39,237 bases of DNA from an uncultured Clostridia bacterium (GCA_947628005.1 CANQYI010000008.1:1-39237), one strand, 5' to 3'. Positions 15,775 to 24,040 are shown, counted from the first letter of the stretch. Numbers and translations are program-made. Notes: generated from the sequence alone by a model not told the origin.

Positions 15775-16355
15775 TTATTTTCCTCCTCATATTCTACAGC
15801 TTGCACACATAGCCTTAAATCTGGTCTATTATCTATACATGTAATAAGAGTTATTCTATTATCTGGAGTTGGCTCCAAATATGACCAATCGTAAGAATCT
15901 ATCTGCTCTTTTAAGCAAACTTTATATTTGTAAGTTTTTTCTTTATACTTATAAATTATTTCATCTCCTATTTCTAGCTTATATATGTCAGAAAAATAAT
16001 TTGCATCGTAACCCCTATTATGTGCTGCAAGTCCAATATTACTCTTATCAAATTCTGTATTTTCAAAATGTCCTATATAACTTTTTAAAACATCTTGTGA
16101 TGTTCCCTGTTTAATATTTGCCGATATTAAATTTATTTTTGGAATACTTAACTGCCAACAATCAATTAAATCTACTGTTGTAGCATTTGTAAAGCTATCT
16201 TTGTTATCTAAAGTATTCAATTTGTAGTTTTTTACATACTCTTTGGAAATTTTATCTTTATAAGAAAAAAAGCTTAAAAATGAAATTAAAATTAATAATA
16301 ATAAAAAAATGATGACTAAAAATATGGTTCGATTAAAATGATTTTTTTGTTTCAT
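15771..16355 (-). CDS. Sortase
   Basis: A 194-residue membrane-bound transpeptidase that joins LPxTG proteins to the wall or to each other. It has an N-terminal membrane helix (about 10-31) and a sortase beta-barrel with IPKINLISANIKQG. The catalytic His112 is in LAAHNRG, Cys173 in TLITC and Arg181 in RPDLRLCV. Length and motif spacing fit the compact class D-like sortases of Clostridia, but the class is not certain. It is first in a two-gene operon, and its likely substrate is the adjoining adhesin, whose start overlaps its stop. Confidence 0.9.
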   Translation of the reverse strand: MKQKNHFNRTIFLVIIFLLLLILISFLSFFSYKDKISKEYVKNYKLNTLDNKDSFTNATTVDLIDCWQLSIPKINLISANIKQGTSQDVLKSYIGHFENTEFDKSNIGLAAHNRGYDANYFSDIYKLEIGDEIIYKYKEKTYKYKVCLKEQIDSYDWSYLEPTPDNRITLITCIDNRPDLRLCVQAVEYEEENK

Positions 16356-16406
16356 AAATCTCCTTAAAATAAATTTGAATAAAAAATAGAATTAAATTAC
16401 ATTTTC

Positions 16407-16435
16407 ATTATATATCTAGAATGCTTATTTGTCAA
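16407..16435 (-). promoter_or_regulatory. Consensus SigA promoter for the sortase-adhesin operon
   Basis: Perfect TTGACA (16430-16435) and TATAAT (16407-16412) on the minus strand with a 17-base spacer, about 50 bases upstream of the sortase ATG. Confidence 0.8.
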
Positions 16436-16461
16436 TAAAAATCGGTCGCAATATTCGACAT

Positions 16462-16493
16462 AAAAAAGAAGAATTGTTTCTACAATTCTTCTT
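16462..16493 (-). terminator. Terminator of the alpha ribosomal operon
   Basis: GAAGAATTGT (16468-16477) pairs with ACAATTCTTC (16482-16491), followed by six Ts on the minus strand, a few bases after the rplQ stop. Confidence 0.85.
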
Positions 16494-16504
16494 TAAATTC
16501 AAAA

Positions 16505-17026
16505 TTATATAAGTTCAATTATTGCCATTTCAGCGCCGTCACCTTTTCTTGAAACTAATTTTACAATTCTTGTATAACCGCCTTTAGCTTCATATTTTGG
16601 TGCAATTTCATTGAACAATTTTTCTGTTAAATCAACTGTTTTTCCATTAAAATCTTTAACTTTATTAACAGTCTCAAACATTTTTCTTCTTGCTGCAAGC
16701 TTTGATGGCTTATCAACTTTTATTTTTTCTTTTACCACTTCTCTTACTACAACTTCGTATTTATTTCCATTTTTAGAAGTTTTAGTTTCCTTTACTTTTT
16801 TACCATTTTTATCTAGTTTTGCTCTAGATATAGTTTTCTCTTTTTCTTCATAGTTATCTTTTTCTTTAATAGCTAAATCAATTAAGCTATCAATTAATGG
16901 TTTTACTTCTTTAGCTCTTGCTACTGTAGTTTCTACTTTTCCATTAAGAATTAAAGATGTAACTAAGTTATTTAATGTTGCGTTTCTATGAGAAGTTGTT
17001 CTTGAAAGTTTTCTTGTACCTGCCAT
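16505..17026 (-). CDS. rplQ: 50S ribosomal protein L17 with an internal insertion
   Basis: The N-terminal block (AGTRKLSRTTSHRNATLNNL, residues 2-21) and C-terminal block (EKLFNEIAPKYEAKGGYTRI onward to AIIELI) are standard L17. Typical bacterial L17 has about 110-130 residues; this one has 173. The excess is a Lys/Glu-rich segment at about residues 57-110 (KNGKKVKETKTSKNGNKYEV and flanks) inserted where the family has a short loop. It is in frame with no sign of frameshift. It is the last gene of the alpha operon, after rpoA. Confidence 0.95.
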   Translation of the reverse strand: MAGTRKLSRTTSHRNATLNNLVTSLILNGKVETTVARAKEVKPLIDSLIDLAIKEKDNYEEKEKTISRAKLDKNGKKVKETKTSKNGNKYEVVVREVVKEKIKVDKPSKLAARRKMFETVNKVKDFNGKTVDLTEKLFNEIAPKYEAKGGYTRIVKLVSRKGDGAEMAIIELI

Positions 17027-17046
17027 TATTTTACATCCCCCTTTTA

Positions 17047-17994
17047 TTAGTCTTCTTTACTCTTAAATTCTAATCCTAGTTCAGCTACTTTATTTACTAC
17101 CTCATCTAGTGATTTCTTTCCTAAGTTTCTTACTTTAATCATATCTTGCTCTGTCTTACTTACAATATCTGCAACTGTATGAATACCAGCTCTTTTTAAG
17201 CAATTATATGATCTTACTGAAAATTCTAAATCTTCAATAGGAGTCTCTAATAGTTTGTCTTTCATAGATAATTCTTTTTGAGACATTATTGACATAGTTT
17301 TTGCTATATCAGATAAATCTATAAACATTTCTAAATGTTCATAAAGTATTTTTGCAGCCATACTTAAAGCTTCATATGGTTCTATAACACCGTTTGTAGT
17401 TATATCCATAGTAAGCTCATCGTAATCTGCTTTTTGACCAACTCTTGTTTTTTGAACATCAAAACTTACTTTTTTTACAGGTGTAAATATTGAATCTATT
17501 GGAATTAAGCTCAAATCATTACTTTCTAAATTTGCTCTTACTCCTTCTTGATATCCTCTTCCTTTTACAACTGACATATCTATATCTAAAGTTGCTCCTT
17601 CATCAAGATATGCTATATGTAAATCTTTATTTACTACCTCAATAGTAGAATCTGTAACTATATCTGCTGCAGTTACTTCACAAGGTCCTTTAGCTTTAAT
17701 TGAAATTTGTTTATCATCATAGTCATTAGATTTTAAACAAACTTGTTTTAAATTAAGAATAAGATCTGTTACATCTTCAGTTACACCTGGTACAGTTGAA
17801 AATTCGTGGTTAACACCAGCAATTTTAATTGCATTAATTGCATATCCAGGTAAAGATGATAAAAGTATTCTTCTTAATGAATTACCAAGAGTAATTCCAA
17901 AACCTCTTTCCAAAGGTCCTACTTGAAATCTTGCATAATATGTATCTACATTTACTTCGACACATTTGATTTCTGGTCTTTGCATTTCAATCAT
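17047..17994 (-). CDS. rpoA: RNA polymerase alpha subunit
   Basis: Assembly platform of RNA polymerase. The N-terminal dimer domain (about 1-230) has GFGITLGNSLRRILLSSLPG. The C-terminal DNA- and activator-binding domain (about 245-315) has LEFSVRSYNCLKRAGIHTVADI and RNLGKKSLDEV. 315 residues is standard. It follows rpsD by 57 bases and precedes rplQ by 20, the usual order. Confidence 0.98.
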   Translation of the reverse strand: MIEMQRPEIKCVEVNVDTYYARFQVGPLERGFGITLGNSLRRILLSSLPGYAINAIKIAGVNHEFSTVPGVTEDVTDLILNLKQVCLKSNDYDDKQISIKAKGPCEVTAADIVTDSTIEVVNKDLHIAYLDEGATLDIDMSVVKGRGYQEGVRANLESNDLSLIPIDSIFTPVKKVSFDVQKTRVGQKADYDELTMDITTNGVIEPYEALSMAAKILYEHLEMFIDLSDIAKTMSIMSQKELSMKDKLLETPIEDLEFSVRSYNCLKRAGIHTVADIVSKTEQDMIKVRNLGKKSLDEVVNKVAELGLEFKSKED

Positions 17995-18051
17995 TTTTAT
18001 TCCTCCTTTAATACGCTCTGATTACACGTATTATTTACAAATGATTAATTA

Positions 18052-18681
18052 CTAGTTCTTAGAGTATAACTCAACGATTAAGTTTTCTTGAACTTCTAGA
18101 TCTACATCTTCTCTAGTTGGTTTTCTTAATACTTTTGCTTCCATTTTTTCTTTATCAAGTTCTAACCAAGATGGAACTGCTTTTAATTTATTTGCTTCTA
18201 AAGCAGAAACTACTGCTTTATTATCTTTCTTAGCATCTCTAACTTTAATTACATCTCCAACTTTTACTATATAAGATGGAATGTTTACTTTTTTACCATT
18301 AACTTCTAGTACTTCATAGCCAACTAATTGTCTAGATTCTGCTCTTGAAGTACCTATTCCCATTCTGTATGCTATATTGTCTAATCTTAATTCTAATTGT
18401 TCGAATAAAACATCTGATGTTACTCCTTCTTGTCTGAAGGCTTCATCATAGTATTTTCTGAATTGAGATTCTGAAACTCTATAATAATTCTTTGCTCTTT
18501 GTTTTGCTCTTAATTGAAGTCCATATTCTGATAATTTACTTCTATTTTTTCCATGTTGTCCTGGAGCATAAGCTCTTCTATCTATAGCGCATTTGTTTGA
18601 ATTACATCTTGTTCCTTTTAAGAAAAGTTTTATACCTTCTCTTCTGCATTTTTTACATACTGCGTCTGTATATCTTGCCAT
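18052..18681 (-). CDS. rpsD: 30S ribosomal protein S4, zinc-ribbon form
   Basis: Primary 16S rRNA-binding protein. The N-terminus keeps the four-cysteine zinc site (Cys9, Cys12, Cys26, Cys31), so this is the C+ form. The S4 RNA-binding domain (about 97-160) starts QLELRLDNIAYRMG. 209 residues. Part of the alpha operon. No extra S4-binding leader structure was recognised. Confidence 0.98.
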   Translation of the reverse strand: MARYTDAVCKKCRREGIKLFLKGTRCNSNKCAIDRRAYAPGQHGKNRSKLSEYGLQLRAKQRAKNYYRVSESQFRKYYDEAFRQEGVTSDVLFEQLELRLDNIAYRMGIGTSRAESRQLVGYEVLEVNGKKVNIPSYIVKVGDVIKVRDAKKDNKAVVSALEANKLKAVPSWLELDKEKMEAKVLRKPTREDVDLEVQENLIVELYSKN

Positions 18682-18698
18682 TTATTCTCACACCTCCA

Positions 18699-19091
18699 CT
18701 ATACTCTTCTTCTTTTTGGTGGTCTACAACCATTATGAGGTATTGGAGTAACATCTTTTATCATGTTTATTTCCAAACCTGCTGCTTGAAGTGATCTAAT
18801 TGCTGCTTCTCTACCAGAACCAGGTCCTTTTACATACACTTCTACACTCTTTAATCCATGTTCTTTTGCTGCATTAGCTGCAGTTTCAGCAGCTTGACCT
18901 GCTGCAAATGGAGTATTTTTTCTTGAACCTCTAAATCCAAGTCCACCAGCACTAGCCCAAGATAATACATTACCTTGTGAATCAGTCATTGTTATAATTG
19001 TGTTATTAAATGAAGATTGTATGTGAGCTGCACCAGTAGATACATTTTTCTTAACTTTTTTCTTTGTTACTACTTTTTTCTTTGCTGCCAT
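18699..19091 (-). CDS. rpsK: 30S ribosomal protein S11
   Basis: 130 residues with the family signature [20 protein letters not shown] and the C-terminal [16 protein letters not shown] Lys-rich start is common in Firmicutes. It starts four bases after the rpsM stop. Confidence 0.98.
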   Translation of the reverse strand: MAAKKKVVTKKKVKKNVSTGAAHIQSSFNNTIITMTDSQGNVLSWASAGGLGFRGSRKNTPFAAGQAAETAANAAKEHGLKSVEVYVKGPGSGREAAIRSLQAAGLEINMIKDVTPIPHNGCRPPKRRRV

Positions 19092-19095
19092 GATA

Positions 19096-19467
19096 CTATA
19101 CTCCTTTCTTTCCAGCGATTGCTACTGCTTTACCTTTTCTAGTTCTAGCATTAGTTTTTGTTCTTTGTCCACGAACAGGTAATCTTTTCTTATGTCTTTG
19201 ACCTCTATAGCAATTAATTTCCATTAATCTCTTAATATTTAGAGATACTTCTTTACGAAGATCACCTTCTACAGTATAATCTCTTTCAATTATTGTTCTA
19301 ATTTTTGCTTCTTCTTCTTCTGTTATGTCTTTAACTCTTCTTGTTGGTTCAACACCTGCTTCAGCAAGTATTTTTCTAGCAACAGGACGTCCTATTCCAT
19401 ATATTGCAGTTAGTCCTATTTCTGCTACTTTGTTTTTTGGTAAATCTACACCAGCTATACGTGCCAT
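19096..19467 (-). CDS. rpsM: 30S ribosomal protein S13
   Basis: 123 residues with [12 protein letters not shown] at the start, the [20 protein letters not shown] block and a basic tail. Head protein that contacts tRNA and the 50S subunit. It follows rpmJ by 19 bases. Confidence 0.98.
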   Translation of the reverse strand: MARIAGVDLPKNKVAEIGLTAIYGIGRPVARKILAEAGVEPTRRVKDITEEEEAKIRTIIERDYTVEGDLRKEVSLNIKRLMEINCYRGQRHKKRLPVRGQRTKTNARTRKGKAVAIAGKKGV

Positions 19468-19486
19468 TTAATATTACACCCCCACA

Positions 19487-19600
19487 TTAACCTTGTCTTT
19501 GTTTGTGCTTTGGATTTTCGCAGATAACGCGAACCACGCCATTTCTTCTAATGACTTTGCACTTATCACAAATTTTTTTTACAGATGGTCTTACTTTCAT
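19487..19600 (-). CDS. rpmJ: 50S ribosomal protein L36
   Basis: A 37-residue frame starting [20 protein letters not shown] and ending KHKQRQG. The zinc ligands Cys11, Cys14, Cys27 and His32 are all present, so this is the zinc-binding form. GGAGG precedes the ATG. It lies between infA and rpsM in conserved order. Confidence 0.97.
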   Translation of the reverse strand: MKVRPSVKKICDKCKVIRRNGVVRVICENPKHKQRQG

Positions 19601-19732
19601 TTTAAATCCTCCTTAAAAAAGTTTTTGTTAATAATATTTAACAAAAGTAAGTATATGATTAACATCATCTAAAATAGAATTTTCATTCTACAGCCGCTTC
19701 AGAAAATGTTTAATCCATTTTTATAATAGGAA

Positions 19733-19951
19733 TTATTTTGCTCTCCAAGTTATTCTACCTTTTGTAAGGTCATAAGTTGATAGTTCAAGTTTAACTTTAT
19801 CTCCTGGCAAAATTTTAATGTAATGCATTCTTAACTTGCCAGATATATGTGCTAATACTTCATGTCCATTTTCAAGTTTTACTTTAAACATTGCATTTGG
19901 TAAAGCATCAACTACTGTACCGTCGACTTCAATAACGTCATCTTTAGCCAT
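19733..19951 (-). CDS. infA: Translation initiation factor IF-1
   Basis: The 72-residue OB-fold factor, starting [18 protein letters not shown] and ending [13 protein letters not shown]. First gene of the alpha operon here, with a strong GGAGGG site and its own promoter. A 131-base gap separates it from rpmJ; that gap holds only a short inverted repeat (19675-19690) and no gene. Confidence 0.97.
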   Translation of the reverse strand: MAKDDVIEVDGTVVDALPNAMFKVKLENGHEVLAHISGKLRMHYIKILPGDKVKLELSTYDLTKGRITWRAK

Positions 19952-19977
19952 GTTTTCCCTCCTATTATCTACATAAT

Positions 19978-20004
19978 TTTGCTCAAAAAATGAATATGAG
20001 CAAA
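19978..20004 (-). promoter_or_regulatory. Leader hairpin upstream of infA
   Basis: On the transcript TTTGCTCA (19997-20004) pairs with TGAGCAAA (19978-19985) over an 11-base loop, between the promoter and the ribosome site of infA. It is not followed by a T run, so it is not a terminator. A regulatory role is possible. Confidence 0.4.
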
Positions 20005-20016
20005 GTTAACACATAT

Positions 20017-20045
20017 ATTATAACTTGTTTATATTAAAAAGTCAA
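20017..20045 (-). promoter_or_regulatory. SigA promoter of the alpha ribosomal operon
   Basis: TTGACT (20040-20045) and TATAAT (20017-20022) on the minus strand with a 17-base spacer, upstream of infA and downstream of the map terminator. Confidence 0.8.
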
Positions 20046-20090
20046 TAAATATACATAAAATTCCGCAAAAATTTCCTAATTTTTTGGGCA

Positions 20091-20127
20091 TAAAAATATA
20101 GTCCAAATTTAATAATAAGGACTATAA
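20091..20127 (-). terminator. Terminator after map
   Basis: TATAGTCC (20097-20104) pairs with GGACTATA (20119-20126), followed by Ts on the minus strand. It separates map from infA, which are often one transcript in Firmicutes. Confidence 0.75.
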
Positions 20128-20135
20128 TTTTTTGC

Positions 20136-20903
20136 TTATATAGTAAGTATTTCTGGTTCTTTATCTGTTACTACAATAGTATTCTCATAATAAGCTGTTA
20201 ATTTTCCATCTTCAGTTGCAATTGTCCACAAGTCATCTTTTACATATATATCAGGATCCCCAAGGCATACCATAGGTTCAATAGCAAGTGCCATACCCTC
20301 TTTTAGTCTAGGTCCTGTTCCTCTTTTTCCTATATTAGGAATACCAGGATCTTCATGCATCTGTCTACCTATACCATGTCCTTGAAATTCTCTTACAAGT
20401 GTATATCCGTTTTTTTCAACATATTCTTGAACTGCATTAGATATATCACCTATTCTATTTCCTACTACTGCTTTGTCTACAGCATAAAAGAAAGCATCTT
20501 TAGTAACATCTATAAGTCTTTGAGCCTCTTTAGAAATTTTTCCTACTCCAAAAGTTCTTCCTGCATCAGAGTGCCAACCATTTTTATATGTTCCTAAATC
20601 AACACATACAATGTCTCCTTCTTTTAGAACTACGTCTTTACTAGGAATTCCATGTATTATTTCGTCATTTACTGATGTGCATATTGCCCACTTGTAGTCC
20701 TTTCCACCTTTATATGGACAAGGCACGCCTTTAAATGACGGAATTGTATTGTTTTCTCTCATAACTTTTTCTGCAATATCATTTAAATGCATTGTAGTAA
20801 CACCTGGTTTTATCTCTTTTTCTATAGCTTTTAATACAAGCTTTAATACTCTAGCTGATTCTCTCATTAGTTCTATTTCTTTTTGGCTTTTTATATTTAT
20901 CAT
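20136..20903 (-). CDS. map: Methionine aminopeptidase, type I
   Basis: Removes the initiator Met from nascent proteins. 255 residues with the pita-bread fold. The metal ligands are visible: Asp in VCVDLGTY, Asp in HSDAGRTF, His in GHGIGRQMHE, Glu in AIEPMV and Glu in TEDGKLTAYYENT. It follows adk by 13 bases and has a weak ribosome site, suggesting translational coupling. Confidence 0.96.
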   Translation of the reverse strand: MINIKSQKEIELMRESARVLKLVLKAIEKEIKPGVTTMHLNDIAEKVMRENNTIPSFKGVPCPYKGGKDYKWAICTSVNDEIIHGIPSKDVVLKEGDIVCVDLGTYKNGWHSDAGRTFGVGKISKEAQRLIDVTKDAFFYAVDKAVVGNRIGDISNAVQEYVEKNGYTLVREFQGHGIGRQMHEDPGIPNIGKRGTGPRLKEGMALAIEPMVCLGDPDIYVKDDLWTIATEDGKLTAYYENTIVVTDKEPEILTI

Positions 20904-20916
20904 ATTCTCACACTTT

Positions 20917-21534
20917 CTAATCCTTTACATCATTTACAATTTCTTCTGGATGTGCTGAAGAATCTACTACTTTAAGTAATCCTTTATTTTTATAATAATC
21001 TAATATTTCTTTAGAATTTTCTTTATATGTTTCTATTCTCTTCTTTAATGTTTCTCTTGTATCATCAGTTCTAGCTTCTAAAATTGAACCACAATCATCG
21101 CAGATATCTTTTTGCTTTGGTGGAAAATCTACTCCATACATTCTTCCACACTTTTCACATTTCCTTCTTTCCAAAATTCTTTTATAAACTAAGTCCTCTG
21201 GAGCTGTAAGTTCTATAACTTTTGTGATACTTCTATTAAGTCTTTTTAATAGTTCATCTAACAGATAGCATTGATTTAAAGTCCTAGGATAGCCATCAAG
21301 AATGAATCCTTTTTTGCAATCTGGTTTTATAATTCTTTCCTCAAGTATATTTGTTATTATTCTATCATCAATAAGTTTTCCCTTTGCTAATTCAGTCTGT
21401 AAATAAGACTCCTCTTTACTCTTTTCTCTTAATAATTCACCTGTAGATATATGAGGTATATCTATTGCCTCTGACAAGAATTTAGATCTTGTTCCTTTAC
21501 CTGTTGCAGGACCTCCCATCATTAAATATATCAT
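20917..21534 (-). CDS. adk: Adenylate kinase (zinc-lid type)
   Basis: Nucleoside monophosphate kinase, 205 residues. The P-loop is GGPATGKGT (residues 7-15); the usual GPPGAGKGT is altered, but the Lys and Thr are kept. HISTGELLR is the AMP site and FILDGYPRT follows. The lid carries four cysteines (CEKC and CDDC), a structural zinc site typical of Gram-positive Adk. secY, the usual upstream neighbour, is absent: the gene follows a threonylcarbamoyl-AMP synthase gene by 68 bases. Confidence 0.93.
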   Translation of the reverse strand: MIYLMMGGPATGKGTRSKFLSEAIDIPHISTGELLREKSKEESYLQTELAKGKLIDDRIITNILEERIIKPDCKKGFILDGYPRTLNQCYLLDELLKRLNRSITKVIELTAPEDLVYKRILERRKCEKCGRMYGVDFPPKQKDICDDCGSILEARTDDTRETLKKRIETYKENSKEILDYYKNKGLLKVVDSSAHPEEIVNDVKD

Positions 21535-21602
21535 TTTTACTCCCCCTATGACGCGTTATATTTTATCATAAAATGAGTAATAAATAAATAGTTTTTTTAA
21601 AA

Positions 21603-22238
21603 TTATTGTAAAATTTTGAATCCGTGATTTACAAAATCAGATTTTTTTATCTTACCTTCTCTTAAAATTTGTATTTTATCATCTATAACTTTTACTATTG
21701 TAGATTCTTCACCATCTTTTATACAACCTGCATCTATTACATAATCAACTTTATTTTGAAGATTATAATCTATGTTTTTGCAATCAACTTGACATGGTTT
21801 TGTTGAAAAATTTGCACTTGGAGCAACTATTGGCACTTGTGCTTTTGCTATAATATTTCTTAAAAAATCAGATTCATCAACTCTTATAGCTATACTTCTA
21901 TTTCCACCTGTTACAATATCATCTATGCAATTTTTCTTATTCAATATAATTGTTAGGCCACCTGGCCAAAATATATCTGCAAGCTTTTTTTGTGTTAAGT
22001 TTAATCCATCTGTTATTTCAAGTACCATATCAGTATCACAAGCAAGCACTATTAAAGGTTTTTTAGTACTCCTTTTCTTAATATCATATATGTTTTTTAC
22101 TGCTGTTTTATTAAATGCATTAGCACATATTCCATATACTGTACTAGTAGGGAAAATAAAAATTTTTCCATCTCTTAATTCTTTTGCAAGAAAGTTTAGT
22201 CTATTTGTATCTACATCTAGAATATCTATTTTTTCCAT
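21603..22238 (-). CDS. tsaC: L-threonylcarbamoyladenylate synthase (YrdC/Sua5 family)
   Basis: Makes threonylcarbamoyl-AMP for the t6A37 modification of ANN-decoding tRNAs. The YrdC domain fills the chain: FPTSTVYGICANAFN (29-43), IYDIKKRSTKKPLIVL, WPGGLTIIL and VPIVAPSANFS. At 211 residues it lacks the extra Sua5 C-terminal domain. First of a probable tsaC-adk-map run. Confidence 0.93.
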   Translation of the reverse strand: MEKIDILDVDTNRLNFLAKELRDGKIFIFPTSTVYGICANAFNKTAVKNIYDIKKRSTKKPLIVLACDTDMVLEITDGLNLTQKKLADIFWPGGLTIILNKKNCIDDIVTGGNRSIAIRVDESDFLRNIIAKAQVPIVAPSANFSTKPCQVDCKNIDYNLQNKVDYVIDAGCIKDGEESTIVKVIDDKIQILREGKIKKSDFVNHGFKILQ

Positions 22239-22272
22239 TTTAAATCACGTACTTATTTTATCACTTTTTGCA

Positions 22273-22302
22273 TAAAAAATAAAGCTTTGTTTTACAAAGC
22301 TC
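22273..22302 (-). terminator. Terminator of the overlapping orphan pair
   Basis: AGCTTTGT (22283-22290) pairs with ACAAAGCT (22294-22301), followed by a T-rich tract on the minus strand. Confidence 0.75.
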
Positions 22303-22310
22303 TATTTTAA

Positions 22311-22895
22311 TTATATTATTACTATAATTTCCAATTCATTTTTTTCTACAACTTTTACTGGGAATCCAATATGTTTTAAAATGCTTATCAACTCATTAAC
22401 AAATTTATTTATGGCCACGTTTTCTTCCATTTTAGTTGAATATATACTCCAAATCGTTTTTTTAGGTACTAATATTCTTAATACGCTGCGATTATCAATA
22501 TAACCACTATAATGGATATCTTGTCCTATAATTTTTCGAATTATGAAAGGCCATGCATTTTTAGCAAACGAAATAAATAGCTCAGCCGAGACTAAAGTCT
22601 CATTTTCATAAATTTTAGTAATACCACCAAATTCAAGCTCTATATCAAAATTAGGATACAAGCTTTTTATAACATAATTTAAGAACTCTTTATTGTCATC
22701 AAATTTTTCCATACTAGGTATATCTTCATATATTTTTACAAGCATATTTCTGATTTCTAATTCATCATACTTATAAATATTATTTATAGTCCGAACATAT
22801 TTCAAGCTTTCAAATAAACAGGCAGCTAGATTTATTTTTATAAGTTTTGAGATATCAAAATTTACCACTAAATCTTCATAATTTGCCAAATTCAT
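22311..22895 (-). CDS. Protein of unknown function, second of an overlapping pair
   Basis: 194 residues, mainly helical by composition in the first half, with a more beta-rich C-terminal third (IIRKIIGQDIHYSGYIDNRSVLRILVPKK, then VVEKNELEIIVII at the end). No signal peptide or membrane helix; no family recognised. Its start lies 20 bases inside the preceding gene, so the two are translated together. A terminator follows. Confidence 0.6.
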   Translation of the reverse strand: MNLANYEDLVVNFDISKLIKINLAACLFESLKYVRTINNIYKYDELEIRNMLVKIYEDIPSMEKFDDNKEFLNYVIKSLYPNFDIELEFGGITKIYENETLVSAELFISFAKNAWPFIIRKIIGQDIHYSGYIDNRSVLRILVPKKTIWSIYSTKMEENVAINKFVNELISILKHIGFPVKVVEKNELEIIVII

Positions 22896-23514
22896 CTCCT
22901 CCTATCTTTTCTAAAAATGAAAATTTAACCGGTATACACATTTGCCCCGTTTTTAAAAATATTGCGCTTCTTACACTAACAATCAAATTATATTCTAACC
23001 AATTTATCAAGTCCTTAAAAAATTCTCTTTGACATTTTTCTAAATCACCTGAAAAATCTTCATAAATTGCCTTATAATCCTCCTCATTTATTTTTAAAAA
23101 ATGAATTTCTACTGAATTTTGATTAATATCTTCTAGGACGATATTTATAAGCTTAGGTAATACTTCATCGTTAAAATATTTGAATGCTTTTATTGGTATT
23201 TTGTTATAGCCGATATTTTTATTGATACTGTCTATAATAGGATTTTTAAAGCCATTCTCAAAAATTTCATTTTCACTTTCAATGTAAAAATTAATAACAA
23301 AATTTATATAATTTGAAACAGTTTCAAATTTGTATGCGTTTTTTACATTATCAAGTAAATATTTCAATTTTTCAATTTCAATAAGTTCACCATAGGTCTG
23401 ATTTAAAATCTTATAATACATAATTGCTATTCTTAATGCTGTACCTATACGAATTTCAGTAACCTTTGGGAATCCCACGATAATTTTTATATCATTTAAT
23501 GAATAATTATTCAT
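22876..23514 (-). CDS. Protein of unknown function, first of an overlapping pair
   Basis: 212 residues, soluble, rich in Ile/Asn/Glu, starting MNNYSLNDIKIIVGFPKVTE. Predicted mostly helical; no catalytic or metal motif was found and no family was recognised. Cys is nearly absent. Its last 20 bases overlap the start of the next gene, and base composition matches the chromosome, so this is a resident two-gene unit. It is divergent from hpf across 167 bases. The two products show no obvious sequence similarity to each other. Confidence 0.6.
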   Translation of the reverse strand: MNNYSLNDIKIIVGFPKVTEIRIGTALRIAIMYYKILNQTYGELIEIEKLKYLLDNVKNAYKFETVSNYINFVINFYIESENEIFENGFKNPIIDSINKNIGYNKIPIKAFKYFNDEVLPKLINIVLEDINQNSVEIHFLKINEEDYKAIYEDFSGDLEKCQREFFKDLINWLEYNLIVSVRSAIFLKTGQMCIPVKFSFLEKIGGDEFGKL

Positions 23515-23633
23515 AAACTCATTCCTCCATAAATCTATAAAGTATATTTTATTTTTTGCTAATTATACCATTATTTTATTTAAAAGTAAATATTTACTGT
23601 GATTTAGTTGTTATAATATTTTTTATATAATAC

Positions 23634-23661
23634 TTGAAAAGTATAAAAAAAGGTGTATAAT
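23634..23661 (+). promoter_or_regulatory. SigA-type promoter for hpf
   Basis: TTGAAA (23634-23639) and TATAAT (23656-23661) with a 16-base spacer, about 20 bases before the hpf ATG. Confidence 0.6.
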
Positions 23662-23681
23662 ATAAGTATGAGGTGATTACT

Positions 23682-24032
23682 ATGAAATTAGATTTAACTG
23701 GCCTTCGTATTGAGGTTACAGACGCAATTAGAGATTTTACTGAAAGAAAAATTAAAAAATTAGATAAATTTTTTGATGAGAATACAATCTGTCATGTTAC
23801 TTTTACTGATAAATCAAAGGGTAAGCAACATATAGATATAAGAATTGAACAAAATTCTCATACTTTCCTTGCAGAAGAAAACGCAGAAGATTTGTATTAT
23901 GGTATAGAATCTGCTATATCTAAAATAGAAGGACAAATAAGAAAAGAAAAAACTGCAAGAGAAAAAATGAAAAGATCAAATCTTATAGATCAAAATAATG
24001 CTGAAGATATTGATTTAAGTGCTGAAGATTAA
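23682..24032 (+). CDS. hpf: Ribosome hibernation factor, short HPF/RaiA type
   Basis: Binds the 30S decoding site in stationary phase. The S30AE domain is complete (KLDLTGLRIEVTDAIRDFTE, HIDIRIEQNSHTFLAEENAEDLYYGIESAI). In most Firmicutes the protein is the long form of about 180 residues with a C-terminal dimerisation domain that makes 100S ribosomes. Here the chain stops at 116 residues with an acidic tail and is followed directly by a terminator, so that domain is absent. The frame is open to a GTG at 23673, but that codon overlaps the AGGTG site, so the ATG at 23682 is preferred. Confidence 0.9.
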   Translation: MKLDLTGLRIEVTDAIRDFTERKIKKLDKFFDENTICHVTFTDKSKGKQHIDIRIEQNSHTFLAEENAEDLYYGIESAISKIEGQIRKEKTAREKMKRSNLIDQNNAEDIDLSAED

Positions 24033-24040
24033 AATATATT

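Noticed and set aside
19601-19732. Possible small gene between infA and rpmJ
   Set aside because: No frame with a ribosome site was found in the 131 bases; only a short inverted repeat (19675-19690) is present.
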